Below, piece by piece: positions 35,897 through 44,650 of a DNA stretch of 64,000 nt. Source of the stretch: CAVXDY01 sp963721335 (GTDB lineage Bacteria > Actinomycetota > Thermoleophilia > Miltoncostaeales > Miltoncostaeaceae); the NCBI GenBank assembly GCA_963721335.1, contig CAVRIV010000008.1, positions 620,001 through 684,000 of the forward strand. Reading direction: 5' to 3'. Each line of letters opens with the position of its first letter. The stretch's first letter is position 1. Made by a program: the position numbers and the translations under genes. The notes beneath the pieces are model-generated. The model was not told the origin of the DNA and searched no databases. It saw nothing but the letters and a program-made list of their open reading frames with translations.

Positions 35897-36340
35897 ATGC
35901 TCAACCGGCTTCGGAGCCGGACCCGGAGTCAGGAGGGCTTTACCCTCATCGAACTCCTGGTCGTCGTGCTCATCATCGGCATTCTCGCCGCCATTGCGAT
36001 CCCGCAGTTCATCGGTCAGAAGGACAAGGCCAACACCGCGGCCGCGACCGCCCTGGTGCGGGACGCCACGGTGGCGATGGAGTCGTCGTACACCGACACC
36101 CAGAGCTACCCGGCCACCCCGGCCGCTGCCGTGACCGCACTCGCGGCCATCAACCCCTCGATCGCGTGGAAGGCCACGTCGGCGAGCGCCGCCCCGGTTC
36201 CCAAGAACGAGGTGGTGGTCCTGACCTCTACTCCCACGACGTACAGCCTGGCGGCCTCGTCCGGCTCCAAGACCTACACGCTCACTCACGCCGCCGACGG
36301 CACGGTCACCCGCACCTGCGGCACCGGCTGCACCTGGTAG
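35897..36340 (+). CDS. pilA: Major type IV pilin PilA
   Basis: 147 residues. A 14-residue basic leader (ending SQEG) is followed by FTLIELLVVVLIIGILAAIA, the canonical pilin helix with Glu5. The small C-terminal domain is rich in Ala, Thr and Ser and carries one cysteine pair close together at the end (TCGTGCTW), probably a very small disulfide loop. Strong ribosome site (GGAGG), its own promoter and a following hairpin fit a highly expressed structural subunit. Assembly should use PilB, PilC and PilD encoded in this window. Confidence 0.95.
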   Translation: MLNRLRSRTRSQEGFTLIELLVVVLIIGILAAIAIPQFIGQKDKANTAAATALVRDATVAMESSYTDTQSYPATPAAAVTALAAINPSIAWKATSASAAPVPKNEVVVLTSTPTTYSLAASSGSKTYTLTHAADGTVTRTCGTGCTW

Positions 36341-36362
36341 GCGCACCATCGAACGCACGCCC

Positions 36363-36387
36363 ACGGGGGGTCGATCCGACCCCCCGT
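36363..36387 (+). terminator. Strong hairpin after pilA
   Basis: Perfect 11-bp stem ACGGGGGGTCG/CGACCCCCCGT with a three-base ATC loop, 23 bases after the pilA stop. No long T-run follows, as is common in GC-rich Actinobacteria. It may terminate or limit read-through into the next gene and stabilise pilA mRNA. Confidence 0.6.
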
Positions 36388-36437
36388 TCGCGCGTCCCGG
36401 GCCTACGGCCCATTCCCCCGATCGAAGCGAGACACCA

Positions 36438-37544
36438 GTGATCACCCCGATCAACATCGCCCTCCTCGGAGTCGTGCTGGCCGCCGTGGCGCTGGTCATC
36501 CTGCGCCGGCGCCACTCCGGGGCCACCGACGAGGCCCTCTCAAGTGAGGCGCCCGACGACACCCTCGCGCCGTTCGAAGAGACGGCCGTCGCGGATCGCG
36601 CCGAGGTCCCCGACGTCTTCGCGAGCCACATCTGGGCCGAGGCCGCGGCAACCGTCACGCCGGTCCGCGAGGACGAGGCATTGACCCTTTCCGACACCGA
36701 CCCGGACGCCGAGGACACGGGCGCCGAGGCCGAGGTCGAGGACGACGAGCCGGCCGTCGAGGACGACGAGCTGGAGGCCGAGGAGGACGCCGAGGACCTG
36801 GACGCCGAGAGCGGCGACCAGGGCCAGGACAGCGGGATCGAGGAATTCGAGCTCGAGGCGATGGCCGACCTGGACGACGGCCTCGGAGAGATCATCACCG
36901 AGCCCGGGTGGTACCTGCCGGGCGAGACGGACATGACCCGGGGCAGCCCGGGCGCCGCGTCCGGTCTCCTGGTTCCCGACGACGACCTCGCGATCTCCGA
37001 CGGCGAGCTGGAGGACGAGTTGGGGATCACGGCCGAGGCCTCCCCGTCACCCCTCCTGGGAGAGGGCGGCGACGACTTCGACGCCACCGCCGGATGGTCC
37101 GCGACGCCGGAGAACGGCACGCAGGAGCCTGAGCCGACCTGGCTGGGCCTGGCGGACGAGGAGGGTGCGGCGGCCGCCGTCCCCGCCGAGCACGAGATCT
37201 CCTTCGAGGACGCGCCGACCCCGTCGGACGACCTGTTCGCGCTCCCCCCGCTCGCGGAGGGCTTCGCGGACGAGCAGGACGACCTCACCCCTCCCTCGCT
37301 CTCCCTGGACCGGTGGCAGGACCCGGCGGCGCCGACCTCCTTCGCGATCGGGGGCCCCGCGGCCGACATGACCGTCGCTCAGCACGGACCGCTGACCGTG
37401 TCGATCGACCCCGCCGCACTCCTTGCGATCGAGACCGAGGGCGTCGAGCGGTCCACCTCGGGCGGCGACGGCGACGTGTCGTGGGAGCTGACCCTGAAGG
37501 TGCACCTGCGCCAGCGCGCCAACGCCCCGACCGAGGCCGACTGA
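36438..37544 (+). CDS. Membrane-anchored, highly acidic protein
   Basis: 368 residues. One N-terminal transmembrane helix (INIALLGVVLAAVALVIL, residues 5-22) and a short basic stop (RRRH) predict N-out, C-in topology. About 300 residues follow that are dominated by Glu and Asp (for example DAEDTGAEAEVEDDEPAVED) with no cysteines and little predicted structure. The last 60 residues are more ordered and end in a strand-like VSWELTLKVHLRQR. I do not recognise the family. It lies directly after pilA, separated by a hairpin. It may be a cytoplasmic pilus accessory or chaperone-like protein, inferred only from position. Confidence 0.75.
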   Translation: MITPINIALLGVVLAAVALVILRRRHSGATDEALSSEAPDDTLAPFEETAVADRAEVPDVFASHIWAEAAATVTPVREDEALTLSDTDPDAEDTGAEAEVEDDEPAVEDDELEAEEDAEDLDAESGDQGQDSGIEEFELEAMADLDDGLGEIITEPGWYLPGETDMTRGSPGAASGLLVPDDDLAISDGELEDELGITAEASPSPLLGEGGDDFDATAGWSATPENGTQEPEPTWLGLADEEGAAAAVPAEHEISFEDAPTPSDDLFALPPLAEGFADEQDDLTPPSLSLDRWQDPAAPTSFAIGGPAADMTVAQHGPLTVSIDPAALLAIETEGVERSTSGGDGDVSWELTLKVHLRQRANAPTEAD

Positions 37545-37619
37545 ACCGGAGCGCTTGCCGCCCTCTCTCGGGGCTTCTGACGCGGTGGCTGGCCCCGCCG
37601 AAGGCGGAGCCGCGGTCCG

Positions 37620-37646
37620 CAAATGCGGCCGGCCAGGCCGCATTTG
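37620..37646. terminator. Bidirectional hairpin between acidic-protein gene and aroE
   Basis: Perfect 11-bp stem CAAATGCGGCC/GGCCGCATTTG with loop GGCCA. The AT-rich stem base gives A-run/T-run flanks on both strands, fitting a bidirectional terminator between convergent genes. Confidence 0.65.
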
Positions 37647-37652
37647 GCGTCC

Positions 37653-37678
37653 AGCCGGCCCCGCTCAGAGGGCCGGCT
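37653..37678 (-). terminator. Second hairpin at the aroE stop codon
   Basis: 9-bp stem AGCCGGCCC/GGGCCGGCT with an 8-base loop. The base of the stem touches the aroE TAA codon, so it is the first structure after aroE on the minus strand, followed by the bidirectional hairpin at 37620-37646. Confidence 0.5.
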
Positions 37679-38499
37679 TACGCGGCCTCGAGGGCGGCGC
37701 GCATCACCTGCAGGGGCGGCTCGCGCCCGGTCCACTGGGCGAAGGCCGCGGCGCCCTGGTGCAACAGCATCCCGAGCCCGTCCACCGGCCGCGCGCCGCG
37801 AGCGGCCGCGGCCGCGAGCCAGGGAGTCCCCCCGGGGCGGTAGACCACGTCCACGACCACCTGCCCGGGGCCGAGCCCGGCGAGCGGCAGCTCTTCGGGC
37901 GGAGCGTCGCCGTCCAGGCCGAGGCTGGTGGCGTTCACGACCAGGGCCGACTGGGAGGCCACGATGTCGAGTGCGTCGCGGACGAAGGGCACGGGGTCTC
38001 CCAGCTCCGCCGCCCGCCCCGGCGTGCGGTTGGCCACGCGCACGCGGGCGCCCCGTCCCCGCAGGGCGAAGGCCACGGCCCGAGCCGCCCCCCCGCCGCC
38101 GATGACCAGGGCGTCCCGGCCGTCCAGGTCGACGGGCGCCTGCTCGTCGAGGGCCCGCAGGAAGCCCGCCGCGTCGGTGTTGTCGGCGCGAAAGCCGCCC
38201 TGTCCGTCCGGCACGAGGGTGTTCGCGGCCCCGATGGCGTCCACGGCGCCGGAGGTGGACGAGCAGAACTCGATCACCGCCTGCTTGTGGGGGATGGTCA
38301 CGTTCAGGCCCCCGCAGCCGGCCGCCGCCAGCCCGCGCACGGCCTCGCCGACGTGGTCGGGGTGGACGGGGAAGGCCGCGTAGGCCCAGTTCAGGCCCAG
38401 GGCCTCGAAGGCCGCGTTGTGCATCGCCGGCGACAACGAGTGGTCCACCGGCCAGCCGATGATCCCGGCCATCCGGGTCCGCGCGTCGATCGCGGCCAT
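37678..38499 (-). CDS. aroE: Shikimate dehydrogenase
   Basis: 273 residues. It reduces 3-dehydroshikimate to shikimate with NADPH. Motifs are HSLSPAMHNAAF (shikimate binding), NVTIPHK with the catalytic lysine, ADNTDAAGF with the paired Asp, the dinucleotide loop IGGGGAAR, and NRTPGRA for the NADP phosphate. It supplies the step missing from the aro operon at 2538-5749. It is the last gene of alaS-ruvX-mltG-aroE, starting 8 bases after mltG. Confidence 0.96.
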   Translation of the reverse strand: MAAIDARTRMAGIIGWPVDHSLSPAMHNAAFEALGLNWAYAAFPVHPDHVGEAVRGLAAAGCGGLNVTIPHKQAVIEFCSSTSGAVDAIGAANTLVPDGQGGFRADNTDAAGFLRALDEQAPVDLDGRDALVIGGGGAARAVAFALRGRGARVRVANRTPGRAAELGDPVPFVRDALDIVASQSALVVNATSLGLDGDAPPEELPLAGLGPGQVVVDVVYRPGGTPWLAAAAARGARPVDGLGMLLHQGAAAFAQWTGREPPLQVMRAALEAA

Positions 38500-38507
38500 C
38501 AGCCGTA

Positions 38508-39407
38508 CTACCGGCCGCCGTTGGCCTTCGCGCGGGCCACGTCGGCCTCGAACTGGGCCGGGGTGCGCGAGAAGTAGTGGCGCGCGGTGCCGTCGTTGCG
38601 GGCGACGTAGTAGAGGAACTGGGTGGGGGCGGGGTGCGCCGCCGCCCGGATGCTGTCCTTGCCGGGGCTGGCGATGGGTCCGGGGGGCAGGCCGCCGAAG
38701 CGGCGGGTGTTGTAGGGGCTCCCGGAGGCCAGGTCAGCCGGGCTCAGCTCCTTCTTCCATTCCCCGATCGCGTACTGCACGGTGGCGTCGATGTCGAGGC
38801 GCATGCCGGCGCGAAGCCGGTTGTAGATGACGCTCGCCACGAGCGGCCGCTCGCTGGCGACCGCCACCTCGCGCTCGATCAGCGAGGCGATGGTCAGGAC
38901 GTCGAACCTCGTCAGGTTCCGAGAGGTGGCGTAGCGGTAGTTCACGTCGGAGGTGTTGGCCTCGTAGGCATCGAGCTGCTCGTCCACCAGCTCCGCGGCG
39001 GTGGTGTCGGAGGTGATCTCGTAGGTCGCGGGGAACAGGAAGCCCTCGAGCGAGGTCGGGCGGTCGGTCCGCGCCAGCGCCCGACCTCGGGCGCCGGGGG
39101 CGGTCAACGAGAGGTACCGGTCGCCCGGGATCGAGGTCTCCTGGTCGAGCAGGCGGGCGACGTCCTCGCGCCGTAGGCCCTCACGGATGAGCAGGCGCTC
39201 CGTCGAGGGCGTGGCGGTGTCGGCCGCCGCCGGGGTCGCGTCGTCGTCCGCCGCGTTGCGGGCGAGCGCCCAACCCACCGCGGCGATCATCACCACGACC
39301 AGGAGCAGCCAGAGGAGCGTGCGGCCCCGTCTCGGCCCGCGGTCCCGGCCGTGACGGCGATCGGACCGGCCGGAGCGGGCCGGGGGACGGCGCGAGCCGG
39401 TCGTCAC
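38508..39407 (-). CDS. mltG: Endolytic murein transglycosylase MltG
   Basis: 299 residues. An N-terminal basic stretch and one transmembrane helix (LLWLLLVVVMIAAVGWAL, about 30-50) anchor a YceG domain. The catalytic Glu is in IASLIEREV, with VIYNRL, LDIDATVQYA, and SPYNTRRFGGLPPGPIASPG, the most conserved stretch. It cuts nascent glycan strands at the membrane. The GTG start overlaps the ruvX stop as GTGA. Confidence 0.94.
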   Translation of the reverse strand: MTTGSRRPPARSGRSDRRHGRDRGPRRGRTLLWLLLVVVMIAAVGWALARNAADDDATPAAADTATPSTERLLIREGLRREDVARLLDQETSIPGDRYLSLTAPGARGRALARTDRPTSLEGFLFPATYEITSDTTAAELVDEQLDAYEANTSDVNYRYATSRNLTRFDVLTIASLIEREVAVASERPLVASVIYNRLRAGMRLDIDATVQYAIGEWKKELSPADLASGSPYNTRRFGGLPPGPIASPGKDSIRAAAHPAPTQFLYYVARNDGTARHYFSRTPAQFEADVARAKANGGR

Positions 39408-39799
39408 GGGCGACGCGCCAGGTAGGCCTCGAGCAGGACGCAGGCGGCCAGGCTGTCGAGGTCGGCCCGGGATCCCGACTCGCGCGAGCGCCGCGACGCC
39501 TCGACCGTGGTCAGCCGCTCGTCCCACAGCTCCACCGGGACGTCGACCCGCGCCCGCAGCCGAGCCGCGAACCCGGCCGCCGCGCGCGCCTGCTCTCCTC
39601 GCTCCCCCGACAGCGACCGGGGCTCGCCCACCACGATCGCCTCGGGCTGCTCCTGCGCGATCAGGGCGGCCAGCTCCCGGCGGCCCGCGGGCGAGTCCAC
39701 CCGCCGGATGGCCGGCAGCGGTCGCGCGATGGTGCCCGTCGGGTCGCTCACCGCCACTCCGGTGCGGGCCGACCCGTGGTCCAGAGCCAGGACCTTCAC
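39404..39799 (-). CDS. ruvX: Putative Holliday junction resolvase RuvX (YqgF)
   Basis: 131 residues. RNase H-like fold: VLALDHGSARTGVAVSDP at the N-terminus, then IVVGEPRSLSGERGEQA, ELWDERLTTVEA and a C-terminal DSLAACVLLEAYL. The three acidic active-site positions (Asp7, the Glu of DERLTT and the late Asp) are present. It acts on pre-16S rRNA ends or DNA junctions in relatives. Start GTG overlaps the alaS stop; its stop overlaps the mltG start. Confidence 0.93.
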   Translation of the reverse strand: MKVLALDHGSARTGVAVSDPTGTIARPLPAIRRVDSPAGRRELAALIAQEQPEAIVVGEPRSLSGERGEQARAAAGFAARLRARVDVPVELWDERLTTVEASRRSRESGSRADLDSLAACVLLEAYLARRP

Positions 39800-42366
39800 G
39801 CCCCCCGCGCCGCCAACAGGAGCTCGCGGGCGGCATCGAGCGCCTCCGGGAGCTTGGCGGGGTCCTTGCCCCCCGCGCGCGCCATGGCCTCCTTGCCCCC
39901 TCCCCCTCCGCCCACGATCGGTGCCACCTCGCGGATCACGTGTCCCGCCGAGAGCCCGGCCTCCACGGCCCCGGGGGCCAGGTTGGCGACCAGCATCGCC
40001 TTCCCGTCGGCGGCGGCGCCCAGCACCACGGCGGCCCCGTTGCCCAGGCCCTGCTTCACGCGGTCCGAGATCGCCAGCAGCTCGTCCATGTCGAGCGCCT
40101 CCACCTGGGCCGAGACGGCCCGTACCGGCCCGGCCTCGACGGCCGACCCGACGATCGCGCTCACGTCGGTGCGCCCCGACTTCGCCCGCCGCAGCTCGGC
40201 CTCGAGGGCCCGGATGCGCTCGTCACGCTGGGCCAGGTCGGCCAGCAGGCGCCGCTCCCGGTCGCGCAGCCACTCCACCGCGGCGGGTCCCGTGAGGGCC
40301 TCGATACGCCGCGCACCGGCGCTCGAGGAGGCCTCGCCGGTGATGGCGAACGGCCCGATCTCGCCGGTGCGCGAGACGTGGGTCCCCCCGCAGAGCTCCT
40401 TGGAGAAGTCGCCGGTGGACAGCACGCGCACGCGCTCGCCGTACTTCTCCTCGAAGAGCCCGATGGCGCCCTGATCGGCGGCCTCGTCCCGGCTCACGAT
40501 CTCCCAGGTGACCGGCTGGTCCTCGGCCACGCGGGCGTTGACCATCCGCTCGATCTGCTCGAGCGTCTCCGGGGGGACCCGGCCCTTGTGGGTGAAGTCG
40601 AAGCGCAGCTTGTCGGGCCCCACGTAGGAGCCGGCCTGGCGGATCCCCGGCCCGAGCGTCTCGCGCAGCGCCCAGTTCAGGACGTGGGTGGCGGTGTGGT
40701 TCGCCTGGGTCTGGCGCCGGCGCGCCTCGTCCACGCGGGCGGTCACCTCGGAGCCCACGAGCAGGTGCCCCTCGCTGAGCCGCACGCGAAGCACCTGGTC
40801 GTCGCCCACGCGATAGGCGTCCTCGACCAGCGCGCGCCCGTCCTGGCCCGCGATCTCGCCCACGTCCGACACCTGGCCCCCGCCCTCGGCGTAGAAGGGC
40901 GAGCGCTCCAGCTTCACCAGCGCCTCGCCGTCCCCCAGCTCGTCGACGGCCGTGACGCGGGTGTCGATCGTCGTGCCGTCCCAGCCGGCGAACTCCGTGA
41001 CGGCCGACGCCCGCGCCAGGGCCGCGGCGCGCGCGGCGACGACCTCGCCGTCGGCGCTCGACCCGTCCCCGCCCCGCGAGCGGATGCGCTGCTCCTCCAT
41101 CAGCCGCTCGAAGCCCTCCTCGTCCACCGCCAGCCCGGCGTCGTGGGCGGCCTCGAGCGTCAGGTCCAGGGGGAAGCCGAAGGTGTCGTGCAGCCGGAAG
41201 GCGTCCTCGCTGCTCACCTGACCGCCCGCGCGCGAGCGGTCGACGACCTCGGCCAGCAGGCGCCGGCCCTGCCCCAGCGTCCGTGCGAACTGCTCGGCCT
41301 CGGCGCCGAGGACGTCCCGGACCTCGGACGCGCGCTCGCGCAGCTCGGGATAGATCTCCCCCCAGGCCTCCACGACCGGCTGCGAGAGCTCCGCCACGAA
41401 CCCCGGCTCCAGGCCGAGGTGCCCGGCCTCGCTCACGGCCCGGCGCACGATGCGGCGCAGGATGTAACCGCGCCCCTCGTTGCCGGGCTGGATGCCGTCG
41501 GCGGCGAGAAAGGTCATGGCGCGCCCGTGGTCGGCCAGGACCCTCAGCGCGCGGTCGTCGCGGGGAGCCACTCCATACGGGCGCCCCGAGGCCCGCTCCG
41601 CAACACCGATCAGCGGGCGGAACGCGTCGGTGTCGAAGACCGAGTCGACCCCCTGCAGGAGCACGGCCAGGCGCTCGAGGCCCGCGCCGGTGTCGATGTT
41701 CTTGGCCGGGAGCGGAGAGAGCGTGCCGTCGGCCGCGCGGTCGTACTGCATGAAGACCAGGTTCCAGAACTCCAGGAAGCGGTCGCCGCCCACCGCGGGG
41801 CCGCCGTCCGGGCCGAACTCCGGGCCGCGGTCGAGGTAGAGCTCCGTGTTGGGGCCGCAGGGTCCGGTCGGGCCGACCTTCCAGAAGTTCTCCGACTCGC
41901 CCAGCGCCTGGATCCGCTCCCGCGGCACTCCGACCTCCAGCCAGCGCTCCACGGCCTCGTCGTCGGCCGGCACGCCCTCCATCCCCTCGAAGACCGTGAT
42001 CCAGATGCGGTCCGGGTCCAGGCCGAGCACCTCGGTGGAGAGCTCCCAGCCGAATCGGATCGCCTCGTCCTTGAAGTAGTCCCCGATGGAGAAGTTTCCG
42101 AGCATCTCGAAGAACGTCAGGTGCCGGGCCGTGTGGCCGACCTCGTCGATGTCCACCGTCCGGAAGCACTTCTGGCAACTGGTCATCCGAAGCGCGGGCG
42201 GCTCGGCGGTGCCGAGGAAGTACGACTTCAGGGGCTGCATCCCGGCGACCGTGAGCAGCAGGGAGGGATCGTCGTCGTAGGGGACGAGCGACGACGAGGG
42301 GATGGCCAGATGGCCGCGCTCGACGAAGTAGTCGAGGAAGGCACGTCGTATCTCATCGGTCGTCAT
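39796..42366 (-). CDS. alaS: Alanyl-tRNA synthetase
   Basis: 856 residues. The class II catalytic core (TTDEIRRAFLDYFVERGHLA, then LTVAGMQPLKSYFLG and FLEFWNLVFMQYDR), the tRNA-binding part, the editing domain with zinc motifs HTATH and CGGTHV, and the C-terminal oligomerisation domain ending in GGGGGGKEAMARAGG are all complete. The ATG at 42366 is chosen because a TACACT -10 box lies 10 bases upstream; the longer frame from GTG 42387 would contain that promoter. Confidence 0.96.
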   Translation of the reverse strand: MTTDEIRRAFLDYFVERGHLAIPSSSLVPYDDDPSLLLTVAGMQPLKSYFLGTAEPPALRMTSCQKCFRTVDIDEVGHTARHLTFFEMLGNFSIGDYFKDEAIRFGWELSTEVLGLDPDRIWITVFEGMEGVPADDEAVERWLEVGVPRERIQALGESENFWKVGPTGPCGPNTELYLDRGPEFGPDGGPAVGGDRFLEFWNLVFMQYDRAADGTLSPLPAKNIDTGAGLERLAVLLQGVDSVFDTDAFRPLIGVAERASGRPYGVAPRDDRALRVLADHGRAMTFLAADGIQPGNEGRGYILRRIVRRAVSEAGHLGLEPGFVAELSQPVVEAWGEIYPELRERASEVRDVLGAEAEQFARTLGQGRRLLAEVVDRSRAGGQVSSEDAFRLHDTFGFPLDLTLEAAHDAGLAVDEEGFERLMEEQRIRSRGGDGSSADGEVVAARAAALARASAVTEFAGWDGTTIDTRVTAVDELGDGEALVKLERSPFYAEGGGQVSDVGEIAGQDGRALVEDAYRVGDDQVLRVRLSEGHLLVGSEVTARVDEARRRQTQANHTATHVLNWALRETLGPGIRQAGSYVGPDKLRFDFTHKGRVPPETLEQIERMVNARVAEDQPVTWEIVSRDEAADQGAIGLFEEKYGERVRVLSTGDFSKELCGGTHVSRTGEIGPFAITGEASSSAGARRIEALTGPAAVEWLRDRERRLLADLAQRDERIRALEAELRRAKSGRTDVSAIVGSAVEAGPVRAVSAQVEALDMDELLAISDRVKQGLGNGAAVVLGAAADGKAMLVANLAPGAVEAGLSAGHVIREVAPIVGGGGGGKEAMARAGGKDPAKLPEALDAARELLLAARGA

Positions 42367-42376
42367 ACGACGACCG

Positions 42377-42382
42377 AGTGTA
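42377..42382 (-). promoter_or_regulatory. -10 element of alaS
   Basis: TACACT on the minus strand, 10 bases before the ATG. It lies in the 23-base gap between alaS and the small upstream gene and would give a leader of about 3-4 bases. Confidence 0.45.
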
Positions 42383-42389
42383 GCCACGG

Positions 42390-42620
42390 CTACCGGCCGC
42401 CGCCGGGGGGCCGGAAGGCCTCGCGGACCTCGCGATCGAGGTCTTCCTCCGCCTCCGCGGCGGCCCGCTTGCCGGCGGCGAGGGCTTCCTTGAGCTGCTC
42501 GGGGATGAGCCTGCGCTCGCGGGCGATGGTGTCCCTCCAGAGGCGCGGATCGAGCGCGCCGATGGAGGCGAGCCAGCCGATCAGCCCGGCGATCGCTCCC
42601 AGCTTGGCGAGGCGTGGCAC
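42390..42620 (-). CDS. Small protein, 76 residues
   Basis: A hydrophobic N-terminal segment (LAKLGAIAGLIGWLASIGAL) may be a membrane helix. It is followed by a charged helix (IPEQLKEALAAGKRAAAEAEEDLDREVREAF). No family is recognised. It lies 3 bases after the DUF948 gene and just upstream of alaS, in the same direction. A role with the DUF948 membrane protein is possible from position only. Confidence 0.65.
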   Translation of the reverse strand: MPRLAKLGAIAGLIGWLASIGALDPRLWRDTIARERRLIPEQLKEALAAGKRAAAEAEEDLDREVREAFRPPGGGR

Positions 42621-42623
42621 GGG

Positions 42624-43160
42624 CTAGTAGGGCGACTCGTGCCGGGTCTGGGCGTCATCCGGCGGGGGTGGGGCGGGCGGCTCCACCTCGCTGGGCATCG
42701 GGGTGGTGCCGGGCGGAGCGGGGGGCGGAGGGCTCGTGGCCGGCGGGGGCGTCGAGGGGGCCTCCGATGGTGGGGTCGGACGCTCGGCCGCGGCCGCGTC
42801 CGCGGCCCGCCGCGCGCGCAGCGTCGCGACGGCCTCCCGGGCTCCGGCCGCGAGGCCGGTCAGCTTGCGCACCGGGCTGGTGACGGCGCTCGAGACGGTC
42901 TGAACCGTCTTCTCGGCGCCCTTGGTCGCCCCGACGGCCGTCTTCATGATCTCGTCGACGCGCGCCAGCTCCAGGTTGACGCCGTCGACCGTCGTCTGGG
43001 TCTTGTTGAGGATCGGCACCACCTCGTCGGTGAGGCGGGTGACCGACACGCCGAGACGGGCGAAGACCCCCGCCATGCGGAGGAACAGGTACGAGAGCCC
43101 GAGCCCGGTTGCGATCAGGAAGATCGAGAGCGCGAGCTTCAGGACATCGGACCACTCCAC
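42624..43160 (-). CDS. DUF948-like membrane protein with Pro-rich tail
   Basis: 178 residues. One transmembrane helix (VLKLALSIFLIATGLGLSYLF, residues 6-26), then an amphipathic stretch (RLGVSVTRLTDEVVPILNKT, DGVNLELARVDEIMKTAVGA) typical of DUF948, followed by an Ala-rich and then Pro-rich tail (PPATSPPPPAPPGTTP). Function is unknown. It starts at GTG overlapping the mnmA stop by one base (TAGTG). Confidence 0.82.
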   Translation of the reverse strand: MEWSDVLKLALSIFLIATGLGLSYLFLRMAGVFARLGVSVTRLTDEVVPILNKTQTTVDGVNLELARVDEIMKTAVGATKGAEKTVQTVSSAVTSPVRKLTGLAAGAREAVATLRARRAADAAAAERPTPPSEAPSTPPPATSPPPPAPPGTTPMPSEVEPPAPPPPDDAQTRHESPY

Positions 43161-44650
43161 TAGTGCTTCCCCTCGGGTAGACGACGGTGCCTCCGCCGGT
43201 TCGATGCGATCGTACCCGCGGCGACGAGTCGATGATCCTGATAGAGCGCGGCGGTCTGACCGGCGGCCACCCCGTCGGCGGGCACGTCGAGGCTCACGCG
43301 CAGGCCGGCGGCCTCGGCGCGGGCCCGTCCCGGCAGCGCCCGTCCCCGGTAGCGGACCCTCACCTCGAGGGGCGCGCCGTCGAGGGGCCGGTGCACGCGG
43401 ACGGGGTCGAGCACGAGCTCACGGGTGGCCAGGCTCTCGCGAGGCCCGACGGTGACGGCGTTGCGGACGGGATCGGTTGCGAGCACGTAGAGGGGTTCGG
43501 CGCCGGCGATCCCGATCCCCCGCCGCTGGCCCACGGTGAACAGCCAGTACCCCCGGTGGGTGCCAAGCACGCGCCCGGCCTCGTCCTCGATCGGGCCCGG
43601 GCGGGGCGCGAGGCCCGCGGCGCGCTCCAGGAAGGGCCCGTAGCCCCCCTCCCCCACGAAACAGACCTCCTGGCTCTCGACGGCGTCGGCCGCCGGCAGG
43701 GCCGCCGCACGGGCGCGCTCGCGCACGTCGTCCTTGCGCAGGTCGCCGAGGGGGAACACCAGGCGGTCGAGCGTGGCGCGGTCGAGCATGGAGAGCATGT
43801 AGCTCTGGTCCTTGTCCCGGTCGAGCGCGCGGGCGAGGGCCGGCGGTGCCCCGAGGGGATGCTCCACGCGCGCGTAGTGGCCGGTCAACAGGCGGCGCGC
43901 GCCCAGGAGCGCGGCGGCGCCCGCCAGCGCCCGGAAGCGCAGGCGGCCGTTGCAGGTGACGCAGGGGTTCGGGGTGCGTCCCGCCCGGTAGCCCGCGATG
44001 AAGTCGTCCACGACGGCCTCGCGGAAGGGCTCGGCCACATCGAGGGTGAGGTGCGGGATTCCCAGGGCGCGGGCGCTCGCCCGGGCCAGGCGCACGGTCT
44101 CCGGCGAGCAGCAGGAGCGCTCGGCCGCCGCGGCGCCGGGATCGTGCCACAGGCGCATCGTGACCCCCACCACGTCGAGGCCCGCGTCGCGCAGCAGCAT
44201 CGCGGCCACGGCGCTGTCGACGCCCCCGCTCATCGCCACGGCCACGCGGTCGCCGCGCAGCGGCACGCCCACCGCGCCCAGACGCTCCGAGTGCCACGCC
44301 TCGAGTGCCCGCGCGACGGCGTCCTCGACGGTCTCGGGGCCATGGCGACGGGCCGCGCCGAGACCCCCGAGATCGCGGTCGAGGTCGTCGGCCGACAGCC
44401 TCAGGGCCGTCTCCACGCTCGCTCCGGCCAGGCGCCGGCACGCGGCGCTGGCGGCCGCCGTGAGGGCTCCGCACCCGAAGGCCTGGAAGCGCGCGTCGCG
44501 CACGCGGCCGCCCCGCAGGCGCAGGAAGACGCGGACCATGTCGCCACAGGTCCCGCTGCCCGACTCGCCCACGGCGTCGGCACCCTCCATCGCACCGGCG
44601 CCGGTGGGGGACGCCAGGTGGCGCATCGCCTCACGGGGGTACGGCGGCAC
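43160..44650 (-). CDS. mnmA: tRNA 2-thiouridylase MnmA with N-terminal IscU/NifU-like domain
   Basis: 496 residues. Residues 130-490 are a complete MnmA: PP-loop SGGVDS at 141-146, catalytic cysteines in NPCVTCNGRL and SQEVCFVG, and the KDQSYML tRNA segment. It thiolates U34 of Lys, Glu and Gln tRNAs. Residues 10-120 match the IscU/NifU scaffold fold (GESGSGTCGDMVRVFLRL, ARFQAFGCGALTAAASAACR, LSADDLDRDLGGLG). Cys35, Cys60 and Cys71 are present, but the third cluster cysteine of IscU (the HCS motif) is Gly104 after His103. The GTG has TAGCCT six bases upstream with no ribosome site, so the mRNA is leaderless and the whole fusion is the first reading frame. Confidence 0.92.
   Translation of the reverse strand: MPPYPREAMRHLASPTGAGAMEGADAVGESGSGTCGDMVRVFLRLRGGRVRDARFQAFGCGALTAAASAACRRLAGASVETALRLSADDLDRDLGGLGAARRHGPETVEDAVARALEAWHSERLGAVGVPLRGDRVAVAMSGGVDSAVAAMLLRDAGLDVVGVTMRLWHDPGAAAAERSCCSPETVRLARASARALGIPHLTLDVAEPFREAVVDDFIAGYRAGRTPNPCVTCNGRLRFRALAGAAALLGARRLLTGHYARVEHPLGAPPALARALDRDKDQSYMLSMLDRATLDRLVFPLGDLRKDDVRERARAAALPAADAVESQEVCFVGEGGYGPFLERAAGLAPRPGPIEDEAGRVLGTHRGYWLFTVGQRRGIGIAGAEPLYVLATDPVRNAVTVGPRESLATRELVLDPVRVHRPLDGAPLEVRVRYRGRALPGRARAEAAGLRVSLDVPADGVAAGQTAALYQDHRLVAAGTIASNRRRHRRLPEGKH

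Noticed and set aside
36539..36565. Another CTCAAGT in the acidic-protein gene as a sigma-28-like promoter
   Set aside because: It lies inside coding sequence and 13 bases downstream reads ACACCCT, not a CCGATG-like block.
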